Shown: piece by piece, positions 15,233-22,060 of the stretch | Position numbering within the stretch: the stretch's first letter is position 1 | Layout of the letters: each line of letters starts with the position of its first letter | Translations under genes and position numbers: made by a program | Notes under the pieces: model-generated | Seen by the model: the letters and a program-made list of their open reading frames with translations, nothing else | Databases searched by the model: none | What the model was told of the DNA's origin: nothing | Origin: a virus | Length of the DNA stretch: 53,543 nucleotides | IMG/VR virus record: IMGVR_UViG_3300047469_000074 | Location: 1-53,543 of that record | Strand: one strand, 5' to 3'

Positions 15233-15860
15233 AGGACGGGTAGAAGCTCTCGGGGGAGGGGCTTCGGTGTGGGCCGACAGTGCCAGCTTGTCTTGAGTGA
15301 TACCGGGGAAACGGATCGCAAGAGTTGGACAAAGCAGGCCCACGCCGAAACCCCCTCGGGGGTGCGGGAAGCTAGTCGCGCACGGGCTTATAAGGACCAT
15401 GCGCCATCAAGCTACTAGGCTTATCAGGCCGTTTGCCATGAGCAGTTGATAAGGCTGCCGCCAGCTTCGGGGAAGAGGTTAGACCCGCCATGGAGGCGAT
15501 GTGCGTTTTCGCGGCAACTGTCGTCGGTACGCACGATCGTGATCCTCGGGTTCGGCTAACCCACTTCCCCGAAGCCCCCTGATCACGTCAAGGAACCTCG
15601 GCCCCGCAGCCACGCTAGGAAATCATCACAGCGAAGCACCCTACCTGTCTGGTGTGCCCGCACCGACTATTGCCCGGTGGCAGGGCGCTTCGCTGTGACG
15701 CCCCCGAAGGGGCGGGATGATTTGATCGGCCTCTTGGCCCCTCCCGGGTCCGCAATACCTGTACCGACTTAGAGCTCGCAGTTCTTAAACTGGTTCCCGC
15801 AAGCATCGCTTCCGTTTTCGTGCCCCGAAGAGCCCCCTAACGATCCAGCGCGCATCCTGG
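15233..15860 (-). ncRNA. Large structured RNA candidate, ~630 nt
   Basis: There is no plausible gene here on either strand, but nearly the whole stretch pairs. Main helices (plus coordinates): 15256-15275 with 15337-15357, 15372-15376 with 15414-15418, 15378-15385 with 15397-15404, 15420-15426 with 15447-15453, 15464-15482 with 15556-15575 (12 bp plus 6 bp, continued inward by 15483-15487 with 15547-15551, 15497-15500 with 15536-15539 and 15501-15505 with 15530-15534), 15620-15627 with 15716-15723, 15628-15642 with 15682-15696. Small hairpins occur at 15700-15713, 15728-15739, 15779-15792, 15801-15811 and 15822-15833. Several pairs are G-U only on the minus strand, and two hairpins have C(UUCG)G loops only on that strand. 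A terminator follows at 15232. It resembles the large phage and bacterial RNAs in scale (GOLLD, ROOL class), but the family is unknown. Confidence 0.75.
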
Positions 15861-15862
15861 AA

Positions 15863-16363
15863 TTACTTGGCCGGGGCAGCAGGCACAACAGCCGCCTTGC
15901 TGGCCTTGGCGGCAGCAGCCGCTGCGTCCTTGGCCTTCTTGTCTTCAGCAGCCTTGGCCTTCTTCTCGGCGTCAGCCTTGGCTTTGGCGTCAGCCTTGGC
16001 CTTCTTTTCTGCATCAGCCTTGGCCTTGGCTTCGTCCTTTTCCTTCTGCTTCGCTTCCTTGGCGGCAGCTTGCACTGCGGCCGAGGTATTCTTCAGGCCG
16101 TAATACTTGCACCAGCGACCGTACTGCGTGGTGATCGTTGCCGGGTTCACGCCTTCCTTCTGGCCCTCGGCGAGCACTTCGCCCCGGGTTGCCGGGCGGC
16201 CGAACTTCTTCGACAGAGCGTCGGCGATCACCCACACCTTACCGGTGGCGCCGGTGGCTTCCTTCGGGCGGGTCACGCCATTGCGTTCATCCTTGGCAAC
16301 CGGGGCCGGTGCCGTCGGTGCGGTGGTCGTTGCGGGGGCTTGCGTGTTGGTTGCGTCCGTCAT
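15863..16363 (-). CDS. Lys/Ala-rich protein with a shared HTH-like domain
   Basis: 166 aa. Residues ~38-95 form a compact domain (VWVIADALSKKFGRPATRGE, then a TTQYGRWCKYYGL end), shared with the next two genes upstream in the same order. The rest (from ~95) is an Ala-Lys tail with a 14-residue unit repeated (AKAKADAEKKAKAD), like histone-H1-type DNA-binding tails. Together these suggest a nucleic-acid-binding protein. Its own promoter candidate lies at 16435-16463, and the structured RNA begins 2-3 bases after its stop, so the two are probably co-transcribed. Confidence 0.8.
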   Translation of the reverse strand: MTDATNTQAPATTTAPTAPAPVAKDERNGVTRPKEATGATGKVWVIADALSKKFGRPATRGEVLAEGQKEGVNPATITTQYGRWCKYYGLKNTSAAVQAAAKEAKQKEKDEAKAKADAEKKAKADAKAKADAEKKAKAAEDKKAKDAAAAAAKASKAAVVPAAPAK

Positions 16364-16434
16364 CTTCTTCTCCAGTGGTAGTGTTGGCCCGTGGTGGCGG
16401 GCGCAGAAAAATTCGGTAAATCGGGAGTAGCTGA

Positions 16435-16463
16435 ATGGTAATGTCCAGCCACTCCGCCGTCAA
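16435..16463 (-). promoter_or_regulatory. Promoter for the 16363 gene and structured RNA
   Basis: On the minus strand TTGACG (16458-16463) and TACCAT (16435-16440) are exactly 17 bases apart, just after the stop of the 16471-17181 gene and ~70 bases before the ATG. This would give the Lys/Ala-rich protein and the RNA their own transcription start. Confidence 0.6.
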
Positions 16464-16470
16464 AGAGTTT

Positions 16471-17181
16471 TTAGATCCCTTGGGCCGACTTCCACTTGCC
16501 ATACTGCGTCGCCGCAGTCGAGTCGTTGATCCCTTCGGCTTCGCACTGTTTCATCACCACGACCCGGAAGTCTTTCAGGTTCAGGCCATCGAGCTTGGTG
16601 TGCCCAGCTTTGGTCATGGCCTCGTCGCAGATCTCCCAGACCCTTGCGGTGGTGCTGCCGGGCTTGGGCCGGGTTGCCGGGCTTGGGGTGCCCCGGTGGG
16701 CCGGTGTGGGCAATGCGCGGCCCCCTGCCCCGTTTGTGCCCGGGGTGGGTGCTGGGGGTACTAGGTGCCCAGCCTCGGCCAGCATAGCCCGCCATTCTGG
16801 GTCCGTAGGGCCGTTTTCAGGCGGCAGGGGCGCAGGGCGGTCCGGGTGCGTTGGGTACAGACCCTGCATCGCATGCTTGTGGGCGGCTTCGAGGGTGGCT
16901 ACAGGCGTCTCGTCGACCTGCAACTCCAATGACCTGTAGTAGCAGGCCCGCAGCATTTCGCCGTAGGGGCGCAGGCCCAAGTCTTCGCCGAACGTGTTCT
17001 TATACAGGCGCATCAAACTCAGCTCGGTGAGGCACGAAAAGGCCCGCACGCACAGGTCGCTAACATGGGTCGACTTCATTGCAAAGTCAGTGTCAGCCCA
17101 CAGGGTCGCGGCCCGGTAGTCATTCGTCCTCTTTACAATCTTGGGGGTCTCGAGATCAATCACAACATAGGTTTCGGGCAT
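16471..17181 (-). CDS. Hypothetical protein with C-terminal shared domain, 236 aa
   Basis: The N-terminal half (ETYVVIDLETPKIVKRTNDY) begins like a small alpha/beta domain. A Pro/Gly-rich linker runs from residue ~120 to ~180. The last ~55 residues (ARVWEICDEAMTKAGHTKLD to STAATQYGKWKSAQGI) repeat the domain found in the proteins at 15863 and 17405. GGAG precedes the ATG at 17181. Function unknown; the conserved TQY-W motif suggests a DNA-binding or oligomerisation module. Confidence 0.78.
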   Translation of the reverse strand: MPETYVVIDLETPKIVKRTNDYRAATLWADTDFAMKSTHVSDLCVRAFSCLTELSLMRLYKNTFGEDLGLRPYGEMLRACYYRSLELQVDETPVATLEAAHKHAMQGLYPTHPDRPAPLPPENGPTDPEWRAMLAEAGHLVPPAPTPGTNGAGGRALPTPAHRGTPSPATRPKPGSTTARVWEICDEAMTKAGHTKLDGLNLKDFRVVVMKQCEAEGINDSTAATQYGKWKSAQGI

Positions 17182-17193
17182 GGTAGCTCCAGT

Positions 17194-17343
17194 TTATCTA
17201 AACAGCGAGTTAATAAGTTTGCTCGCCAACTTGTAACCAGCCTTTCGACCGATCCTCTTACCGATGGCAACGGGGCCTCGGCTTATTGCGTTCGCGTCAC
17301 CGAGCAGAGACGCGAGGCGGTACAGCAACGATCGAAAGGTCAC
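17194..17343 (-). CDS. Small basic phage protein, 49 aa, GTG start
   Basis: The ORF starts at GTG 17343 behind a GGGGGA ribosome site, with an in-frame stop just upstream. The sequence (MTFRSLLYRLASLLGDANAI, then VAIGKRIGRKAGYKLASKLI and ending FR) is very basic and typical of a small protein type seen in many proteobacterial phages (a LLGD segment followed by an Arg/Lys/Gly helix). It lies between two larger genes in the same operon and had no larger competing frame. No function known. Confidence 0.72.
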   Translation of the reverse strand: MTFRSLLYRLASLLGDANAISRGPVAIGKRIGRKAGYKLASKLINSLFR

Positions 17344-17404
17344 AGCGGTCCCCCGGGACGTTTAACCAGTGGCGCCCCGAACTGGCGGCGCCTTACATAT
17401 AAGC

Positions 17405-18238
17405 TTAGGCTTTCTGGCCTTGCTTTGCAGCTCGTTCTTCCATTTCCTTTTGCGTGGTACGCCACAGTTGATATTGCGTGCGAGCCGTGTAGTAGGCGAT
17501 GCCTTGGCGATCGCATTCAGCCAGCACGTCGCCACGCTTGGGCAGGGCGCCGCCGTTGGCCTTCTTGAACTGGTCAGCGATTTCCCACACTGCTGCGCAC
17601 GGGTTTTCGATCGAGCTGGCGCGGCGGTGGCCGATGTCGAAGGTCCAGTCGCAGCGGTGGCATCCGCCCGTGGTGTCTTCGTTCGCGACCGTGCCGTTCA
17701 CGCCGACGCCGTGGAAGATTTCTTCGCAACCGCACTGCGGGCAAACCTTGCAGTTCAGTGGGTTGGTCTCGGCTGCTGCCTTCAGGCGGGCTGCTTCTTG
17801 CTCGTCGGTCAGGCCGTTGATCAGCTGCGCCTTGGCTTCGGCTGCGTCAGCCACGAGCAGCTCGTTGGCTTGCACGTCGGCCAGCGCTTGAACCTTGGCG
17901 CTGCACTGGCCCAGCAGGGTCAGCATCACGCCTTCGGTGATTTCGTTTGCCTTGAACAGATCACCAACGGCGCGCTCGCAAACTTGGATGCTTTGCATCG
18001 ACTCTGCCTTGGCGATCATGTCTTGCAGCACGCGGATCGCAGCTTCGTCTGCTTGGCGCTTGCTTTGCACCGGGGCCGACTCCATTACGTCTTCAACGGC
18101 GGCGAGGTCAACGTATGCGTATTGGCCGTCGCGCTCAACCAGCGTAGCCAGCTTTTCGAAGTCGTCGCCGAAGGCTTGCTTGGCGGCACGCTTGGCGTTG
18201 CTCTTGCTGCTGTAGAACTTGGTGTTGGTGGCTTGCAT
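17405..18238 (-). CDS. Hypothetical protein with zinc ribbon and C-terminal shared domain, 277 aa
   Basis: The N-terminal ~150 residues are helical and Ala/Gln-rich with coiled-coil character. A zinc-ribbon-like part has CPQCGCEE followed by CHRCDW. The final ~60 residues (AAVWEIADQFKKANGGALPK to YTARTQYQLWRTTQKEMEER) form the domain shared with the genes at 15863 and 16471. A promoter candidate lies upstream at 18306-18334. A DNA-associated role is likely but not shown. Confidence 0.78.
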   Translation of the reverse strand: MQATNTKFYSSKSNAKRAAKQAFGDDFEKLATLVERDGQYAYVDLAAVEDVMESAPVQSKRQADEAAIRVLQDMIAKAESMQSIQVCERAVGDLFKANEITEGVMLTLLGQCSAKVQALADVQANELLVADAAEAKAQLINGLTDEQEAARLKAAAETNPLNCKVCPQCGCEEIFHGVGVNGTVANEDTTGGCHRCDWTFDIGHRRASSIENPCAAVWEIADQFKKANGGALPKRGDVLAECDRQGIAYYTARTQYQLWRTTQKEMEERAAKQGQKA

Positions 18239-18305
18239 TTTTTGCTCCTAGGTTTGAAGTGGCTGCTTCGGGTTCGGCACCGCGTTGTCGCGCTGCCATG
18301 ACTAG

Positions 18306-18334
18306 ATAATCTATCAACCCTGCGACCACATCAA
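18306..18334 (-). promoter_or_regulatory. Promoter for the 17405-18238 gene
   Basis: TTGATG (18329-18334) and GATTAT (18306-18311) on the minus strand, 17 bases apart, ~65 bases before the ATG at 18238. AGGAG precedes that ATG. It separates the helicase cluster from the shared-domain gene cluster. Confidence 0.55.
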
Positions 18335-18361
18335 GCCTTAAAGAGCAAAAAGCGCAACTTT

Positions 18362-18378
18362 AAACCCTCAGAGGGTTT
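18362..18378. terminator. Short hairpin, possible terminator
   Basis: AAACCC (18362-18367) pairs with GGGTTT (18373-18378) over a 5-base loop, just after the stop of the 18383 gene and before the 18306 promoter. The minus-strand tail has a delayed T-run (TTTTTG about 12 bases on), so efficiency is uncertain. Confidence 0.4.
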
Positions 18379-18382
18379 GCCC

Positions 18383-18646
18383 TTAGAAGGGGATGTCCGG
18401 CACGTGGCGGTCGCAACCTACTACGATCACCTTGGCGGGCGGGCGCTGGCCCCACAGCGTGCACACCTCGTTCGGGTGTAGCTGGGGGTTTGGTTTCATC
18501 TTCAATGCGTGGTTGGCGTTCTCGCCCCACAGCTCGCAGTTGACGCAGCTAGGTAGCACGCCGCGCTCTACTAATAGCTTGTGCGTCGTGTAGATGGCGA
18601 CTTCGCCGGGGCTACGCCGCAGCTCGAGAGGGTTCTGGGAAGACAT
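18383..18646 (-). CDS. Cys-rich small protein with SSB-like C-terminal tip, 87 aa
   Basis: Start at ATG 18646, inside the end of the helicase gene (35-base overlap). Cys34, Cys37, Cys62 and Cys78 could bind zinc or an iron-sulphur cluster. It ends in HVPDIPF; this DIPF tip is the classic C-terminal peptide of single-stranded-DNA-binding proteins, which bacterial repair and replication proteins dock onto. No OB-fold is visible in the rest. The neighbour helicase makes a replication role plausible. Confidence 0.72.
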   Translation of the reverse strand: MSSQNPLELRRSPGEVAIYTTHKLLVERGVLPSCVNCELWGENANHALKMKPNPQLHPNEVCTLWGQRPPAKVIVVGCDRHVPDIPF

Positions 18647-20342
18647 AGCTGATGATCTCCGGGTAACGTTTGTTAACAACGACTAGGATGCGCTCTGGCG
18701 CGCGTAGGTGATCAATGGCCCCTGACTTGATGGCCTCTTCTGTCGTATTGGGTGGCGGGATGTCGCAGCGCTCGCGCCACCACTTCTCCGCCCGGTAACG
18801 AATGGCCGAGGTGTGGCTAAGGCAAACGAACTCGCGGAACACCCGCATCTTGCAGTAATAGCTGACCTCGAGCGACGTGGGTTTGCCGGGTTTGGTGTGG
18901 GCCTTGTAAGTGATCGAGTCAACCTCGAAGTATTCTTTGACGTCCTCGTCGCTGGCGATCAGCGCGTCGGTGCCGGCCTTGGTCTCGATGTTCAGGTGCA
19001 CGGGGAACTCGAAGCCACAGAACTCGCACTCGCGCACGCTTGCGTGATTGTAGATGCCACACTGGGGGCACTCGCGCACAGGCGCGGTGCCACCCTTGCC
19101 CGAACCTTTCTTCACAGGCACGACGGGATCATTGATAGGCCCGAGGCGTTTGGTGTTGCCACCGAAGTCACCAACGAGGCAGTTCTGCTTTGCGCTGGTC
19201 TCGATGGCAGCGCGCCGGCCTTCTAGCGTGTCAATGTCATAATGCCATTTGCCATCACGCTTGACCACAGGCAGCACTTCCCCCGGGCGGTGCCATGGCT
19301 TGTACAGGGTATCGAACAGAGGCCGTGTCCCCCGTCCCAAGATTTGCACCCACAGGGCTGACGACTTCGTAGCGCGGTACACGCCAAGATAATCCACCTT
19401 GGGGTCATCGAAGCCTGTGGTGAGAATACCGTTGTTGACGAGCGCACGGTACTCGCCTTGCTTAAATGCCTTGATACGGTCGTCGCGTTGCCCGCCCGGC
19501 ATCTTGCTGTGTACGACCGTTGAGTGAACGCCAAGCTCGTTCAGCAATTCGCACATCATTTCTGCGTGGTTGATGCCAGAGGCAAACATCAACCAGTGGT
19601 GGCGGTCCCCTGCGATGTTGAGCGTTTCATGTAGTGCGGACTCTGTGATCCGCATAGCTTCTATCTCAGCTTCCTTCAGGTCGTAGTCGCCGTTCTTGGT
19701 GTGCAACCCTTCAACCTTCATGACTGCGTCTGTGCGCTTGGGCAGCAGCTTCGCCAAGTAGAGCTGATCAAAAAGCCATTTGAAGCATTGACGCGTTGAC
19801 ATATCAAAGCAGACGTCAGTGAAGATGCTGCCTTCGTCCTGCGCGAGCTTGCCCTTACCCAGCCGGTAATCCGTGGCCGTGAATCCTACAACGCGCAGGC
19901 GCGGGTTTGTCTCTAGTAGCCCACTGATCAATTGCAGGTACATCGACGACTCTTTGTCGCTGACCATGTGGCACTCGTCGATCAACAGAATGTCGACGTG
20001 GCCCAGAGCAGGGATGCACTTGTACAGCGTCTGCACCGAGCCGAACGTGATCGGCCTGTTGAACTCACGCAGGTCTAACCCCGCAGCCACCACCCCCACG
20101 GGCGCCCCGGGCCAGTATGTACGCATTTTGTCTGCGTTCTGCTCTACCAGCTCTTTGACGTGTGTAGCGCACAGGATGCGGGTGGTAGCCCAGCCCATCA
20201 ACGCGCGGCGGCACAGCTCTGCAATGACTACAGACTTCCCCGTACCCGTCGGCATGACGCAGACCGGGTTCCCTGTGCTGTGCTGCGTGAAGAAATTAAA
20301 CGTGGCGTCTACTGCGCCGTGCTGATAATCCCGTGCCTTCAT
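18612..20342 (-). CDS. Superfamily 2 DNA helicase with zinc-ribbon tail
   Basis: 576 aa. Walker A MPTGTGKS (30-37), motif II DECH (122-125), motif III GFTATDYR, and motif VI QILGRGTRP mark a two-RecA-domain SF2 helicase of the RecG/UvrB/DEAD-related type. A CPQC...CEFCGF ribbon lies near residue 430. It should unwind duplex or branched DNA in replication or recombination. The start overlaps the nuclease stop (ATGA). Confidence 0.93.
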   Translation of the reverse strand: MKARDYQHGAVDATFNFFTQHSTGNPVCVMPTGTGKSVVIAELCRRALMGWATTRILCATHVKELVEQNADKMRTYWPGAPVGVVAAGLDLREFNRPITFGSVQTLYKCIPALGHVDILLIDECHMVSDKESSMYLQLISGLLETNPRLRVVGFTATDYRLGKGKLAQDEGSIFTDVCFDMSTRQCFKWLFDQLYLAKLLPKRTDAVMKVEGLHTKNGDYDLKEAEIEAMRITESALHETLNIAGDRHHWLMFASGINHAEMMCELLNELGVHSTVVHSKMPGGQRDDRIKAFKQGEYRALVNNGILTTGFDDPKVDYLGVYRATKSSALWVQILGRGTRPLFDTLYKPWHRPGEVLPVVKRDGKWHYDIDTLEGRRAAIETSAKQNCLVGDFGGNTKRLGPINDPVVPVKKGSGKGGTAPVRECPQCGIYNHASVRECEFCGFEFPVHLNIETKAGTDALIASDEDVKEYFEVDSITYKAHTKPGKPTSLEVSYYCKMRVFREFVCLSHTSAIRYRAEKWWRERCDIPPPNTTEEAIKSGAIDHLRAPERILVVVNKRYPEIISYVFPEPSRAAA

Positions 20343-21250
20343 TGTTGTTTGATTTCGATGATTGGGTCCCAGTCGTCACAGGCGGCTTTCTGCTCTTCAT
20401 AGTCCAGGAAGTTGCCGTGCAGCCCGCACACCCACTGCTTATCGTCTTTCACCAGAACGTTGACGCACGAACGACACGACTTGAATACAGGAGCCCGCCC
20501 GTGGCACACCCCATGCTGGTGACAGATCTTGCAACGGAACCACGCGGCGTTCGTGCTGATACGCACTGGCGGGATCTTGGCGTCGATGATGCGGGGCTGG
20601 CGCTCCATCAAGAACGCATAGCGGTTTGGGTCGAACGTAACCAGTTCGCACCATAGCTCGTCAGTGTTCTTGTCTACAGCGAGGTACAGGGCGGTTTTGA
20701 ACGCATACTCGCCCATGTACATATAGAGCTGGTCTACGTGTTCGGGGTTGCTTTTGTGCACGCCGTCCTTCTTGACCAGCGCGAAGCTCTTCGACGAATG
20801 CGTTTTGAATTCGGCAGGCATAGCCACCGAGGGAGCGTCCGGGAGGCCCTTGATGACGCAGTCCAGCGAGCCGCCAGCATGGCCCCTGTAACCCTTAATA
20901 CGGAACTGTTTGCCATTCTGGTCACGCTCCCATACTTGACACCCGATAAGACGCAGCAGCGTTATCAGGCGCAACTCTTCAAGGTGCCCCCGGTTGAACA
21001 GGCGAACCAGTTGACCGGAGGCATTCTCTTTACTGCACCAGCGAAACGTCATCCACATCTCACGCTCGCAGTGACCACTGAGCGTTGCCGCGCCAAGGTG
21101 GCGGCGATAGCCGTCGTCTTCTTTGAAGGCGCCCCCGGTGCCTTGCTGTGCGGCCTCGAGAACTACCTCGCGGAAGATGCGGCGGTACGCGTTGCCTTGG
21201 TCGCTTTCAAGCGCCCAGTTGATCGCGTCGAGCGTGAGTTGTGCTTTCAT
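20339..21250 (-). CDS. Cas4/RecB-like PD-(D/E)XK exonuclease
   Basis: 303 aa. The nuclease core has GHCERE (Cys61), GGSLDCVI (Asp130), PAEFKTHS (Glu147, Lys149) and a following HVDQLYMYM. The C-terminal half carries several Cys (CKICHQHGVC, KSCRSC, VCGLHG) that with Cys61 could hold an iron-sulphur cluster, as in Cas4 and AddB-type nucleases. It would resect DNA ends for recombination. Overlaps both neighbours as ATGA. Confidence 0.88.
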   Translation of the reverse strand: MKAQLTLDAINWALESDQGNAYRRIFREVVLEAAQQGTGGAFKEDDGYRRHLGAATLSGHCEREMWMTFRWCSKENASGQLVRLFNRGHLEELRLITLLRLIGCQVWERDQNGKQFRIKGYRGHAGGSLDCVIKGLPDAPSVAMPAEFKTHSSKSFALVKKDGVHKSNPEHVDQLYMYMGEYAFKTALYLAVDKNTDELWCELVTFDPNRYAFLMERQPRIIDAKIPPVRISTNAAWFRCKICHQHGVCHGRAPVFKSCRSCVNVLVKDDKQWVCGLHGNFLDYEEQKAACDDWDPIIEIKQQ

Positions 21251-21534
21251 TGCGATTGCGGGATGCTGTACTTCGGTTGCACAAGCTCAACAACCGCCTT
21301 CGGGTCGCCGGTGACGGTCGTGTTATTAACCACACGTGCCCGGGTGCGTGCCGGCTTGTTCAGCAGCTCTGCGACACGGGCCAGAGCGGTTTCCGGCATC
21401 TCACCTTCCACCAGATTGAACGTGTGGTGCCCGACGACCATCTGCATCACCAGCTTGCCCGCTGCCGGGTCGAAGAACACCGCGACAACGTGGTCCGGGT
21501 TCACGAAGACATGCTTACGTACTTCAACGATCAT
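21247..21534 (-). CDS. Hypothetical beta-rich protein, 95 aa
   Basis: Start at ATG 21534 (MIVEVRKHVFVNPDHVVAVF); upstream in-frame codons to 21672 lie inside the transporter gene. Contains a strand-turn-strand start and a helix (PETALARVAELLNK). No family recognised. Overlaps the nuclease gene as ATGA and the transporter gene by 11 bases. Confidence 0.75.
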   Translation of the reverse strand: MIVEVRKHVFVNPDHVVAVFFDPAAGKLVMQMVVGHHTFNLVEGEMPETALARVAELLNKPARTRARVVNNTTVTGDPKAVVELVQPKYSIPQSQ

Positions 21535-22060
21535 TGCTGGCCTCCATGGTGTGATAGACAGAGTACAGAAGTAGGCTCGCTGCGAACTTGGAAAGCGACA
21601 TCGCGAGGATACCGCCCCAGCTTGCCATGCCAATCCCCCACAGGAAGCAGAGGCTGTCCAGCGGCACCGCAATCGCCGAACTGATCAACACCCTGTGCTG
21701 GAATGGCTTCTTGGTGACCGTGTACACACCCCAGTCAGCGAGTTCACTGACGATGAAGGCGAGCCCGGAGGCGAACGCGATCATTGGGTCTGCGAGCACC
21801 ACGGACAGGCCGAGGCCCAGCCACATGACGATCAGCACATTGTGCCCTGCGTAGCGTTGGGCGTAGTCGCGCAGAATGAACACGAGCCCAACGAAGAACG
21901 CCATGAGGGGCACAGGGCCGAGCAGCGTGTGGATAACAGGCAGGTATGCGAACCCTACGTTGACTGCAACGATCATGAGCAGGTACGCAAAGCTGAACCC
22001 CCACGCCAGCCGACGTTGCTTCACGTGCGACGTGTACTCTGCTTGGAGATCGGCTAGCAT
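21524..22060 (-). CDS. yhhQ: YhhQ/VUT-type queuosine-precursor transporter
   Basis: 178 aa from the ATG at 22060, with about five or six membrane segments. Family hallmarks are LRDYAQRYAG, then the ASGLAFIVSELADWGVYT stretch and SSAIAVPLDSLCFL, as in the VUT/DUF165 family. E. coli YhhQ takes up preQ0 and preQ1, so this phage copy should bring preQ0 (or a related base) into the cell. It is not beside the que genes but in the same leftward transcription direction. Confidence 0.85.
   Translation of the reverse strand: MLADLQAEYTSHVKQRRLAWGFSFAYLLMIVAVNVGFAYLPVIHTLLGPVPLMAFFVGLVFILRDYAQRYAGHNVLIVMWLGLGLSVVLADPMIAFASGLAFIVSELADWGVYTVTKKPFQHRVLISSAIAVPLDSLCFLWGIGMASWGGILAMSLSKFAASLLLYSVYHTMEASNDR

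Noticed and set aside
15134-15418. 94-aa plus-strand ORF in the non-coding region
   Set aside because: No ribosome site, biased composition, and it overlaps the terminator and helices; structure better explains the region.
15615-15806. 63-aa minus-strand ORF inside the structured RNA
   Set aside because: Its codons follow the stems, it lacks a ribosome site and its protein has no normal pattern.
17371-17392. GGCGCC hairpin as a terminator before the 49-aa gene
   Set aside because: The stem is good but no T-run follows on either strand.
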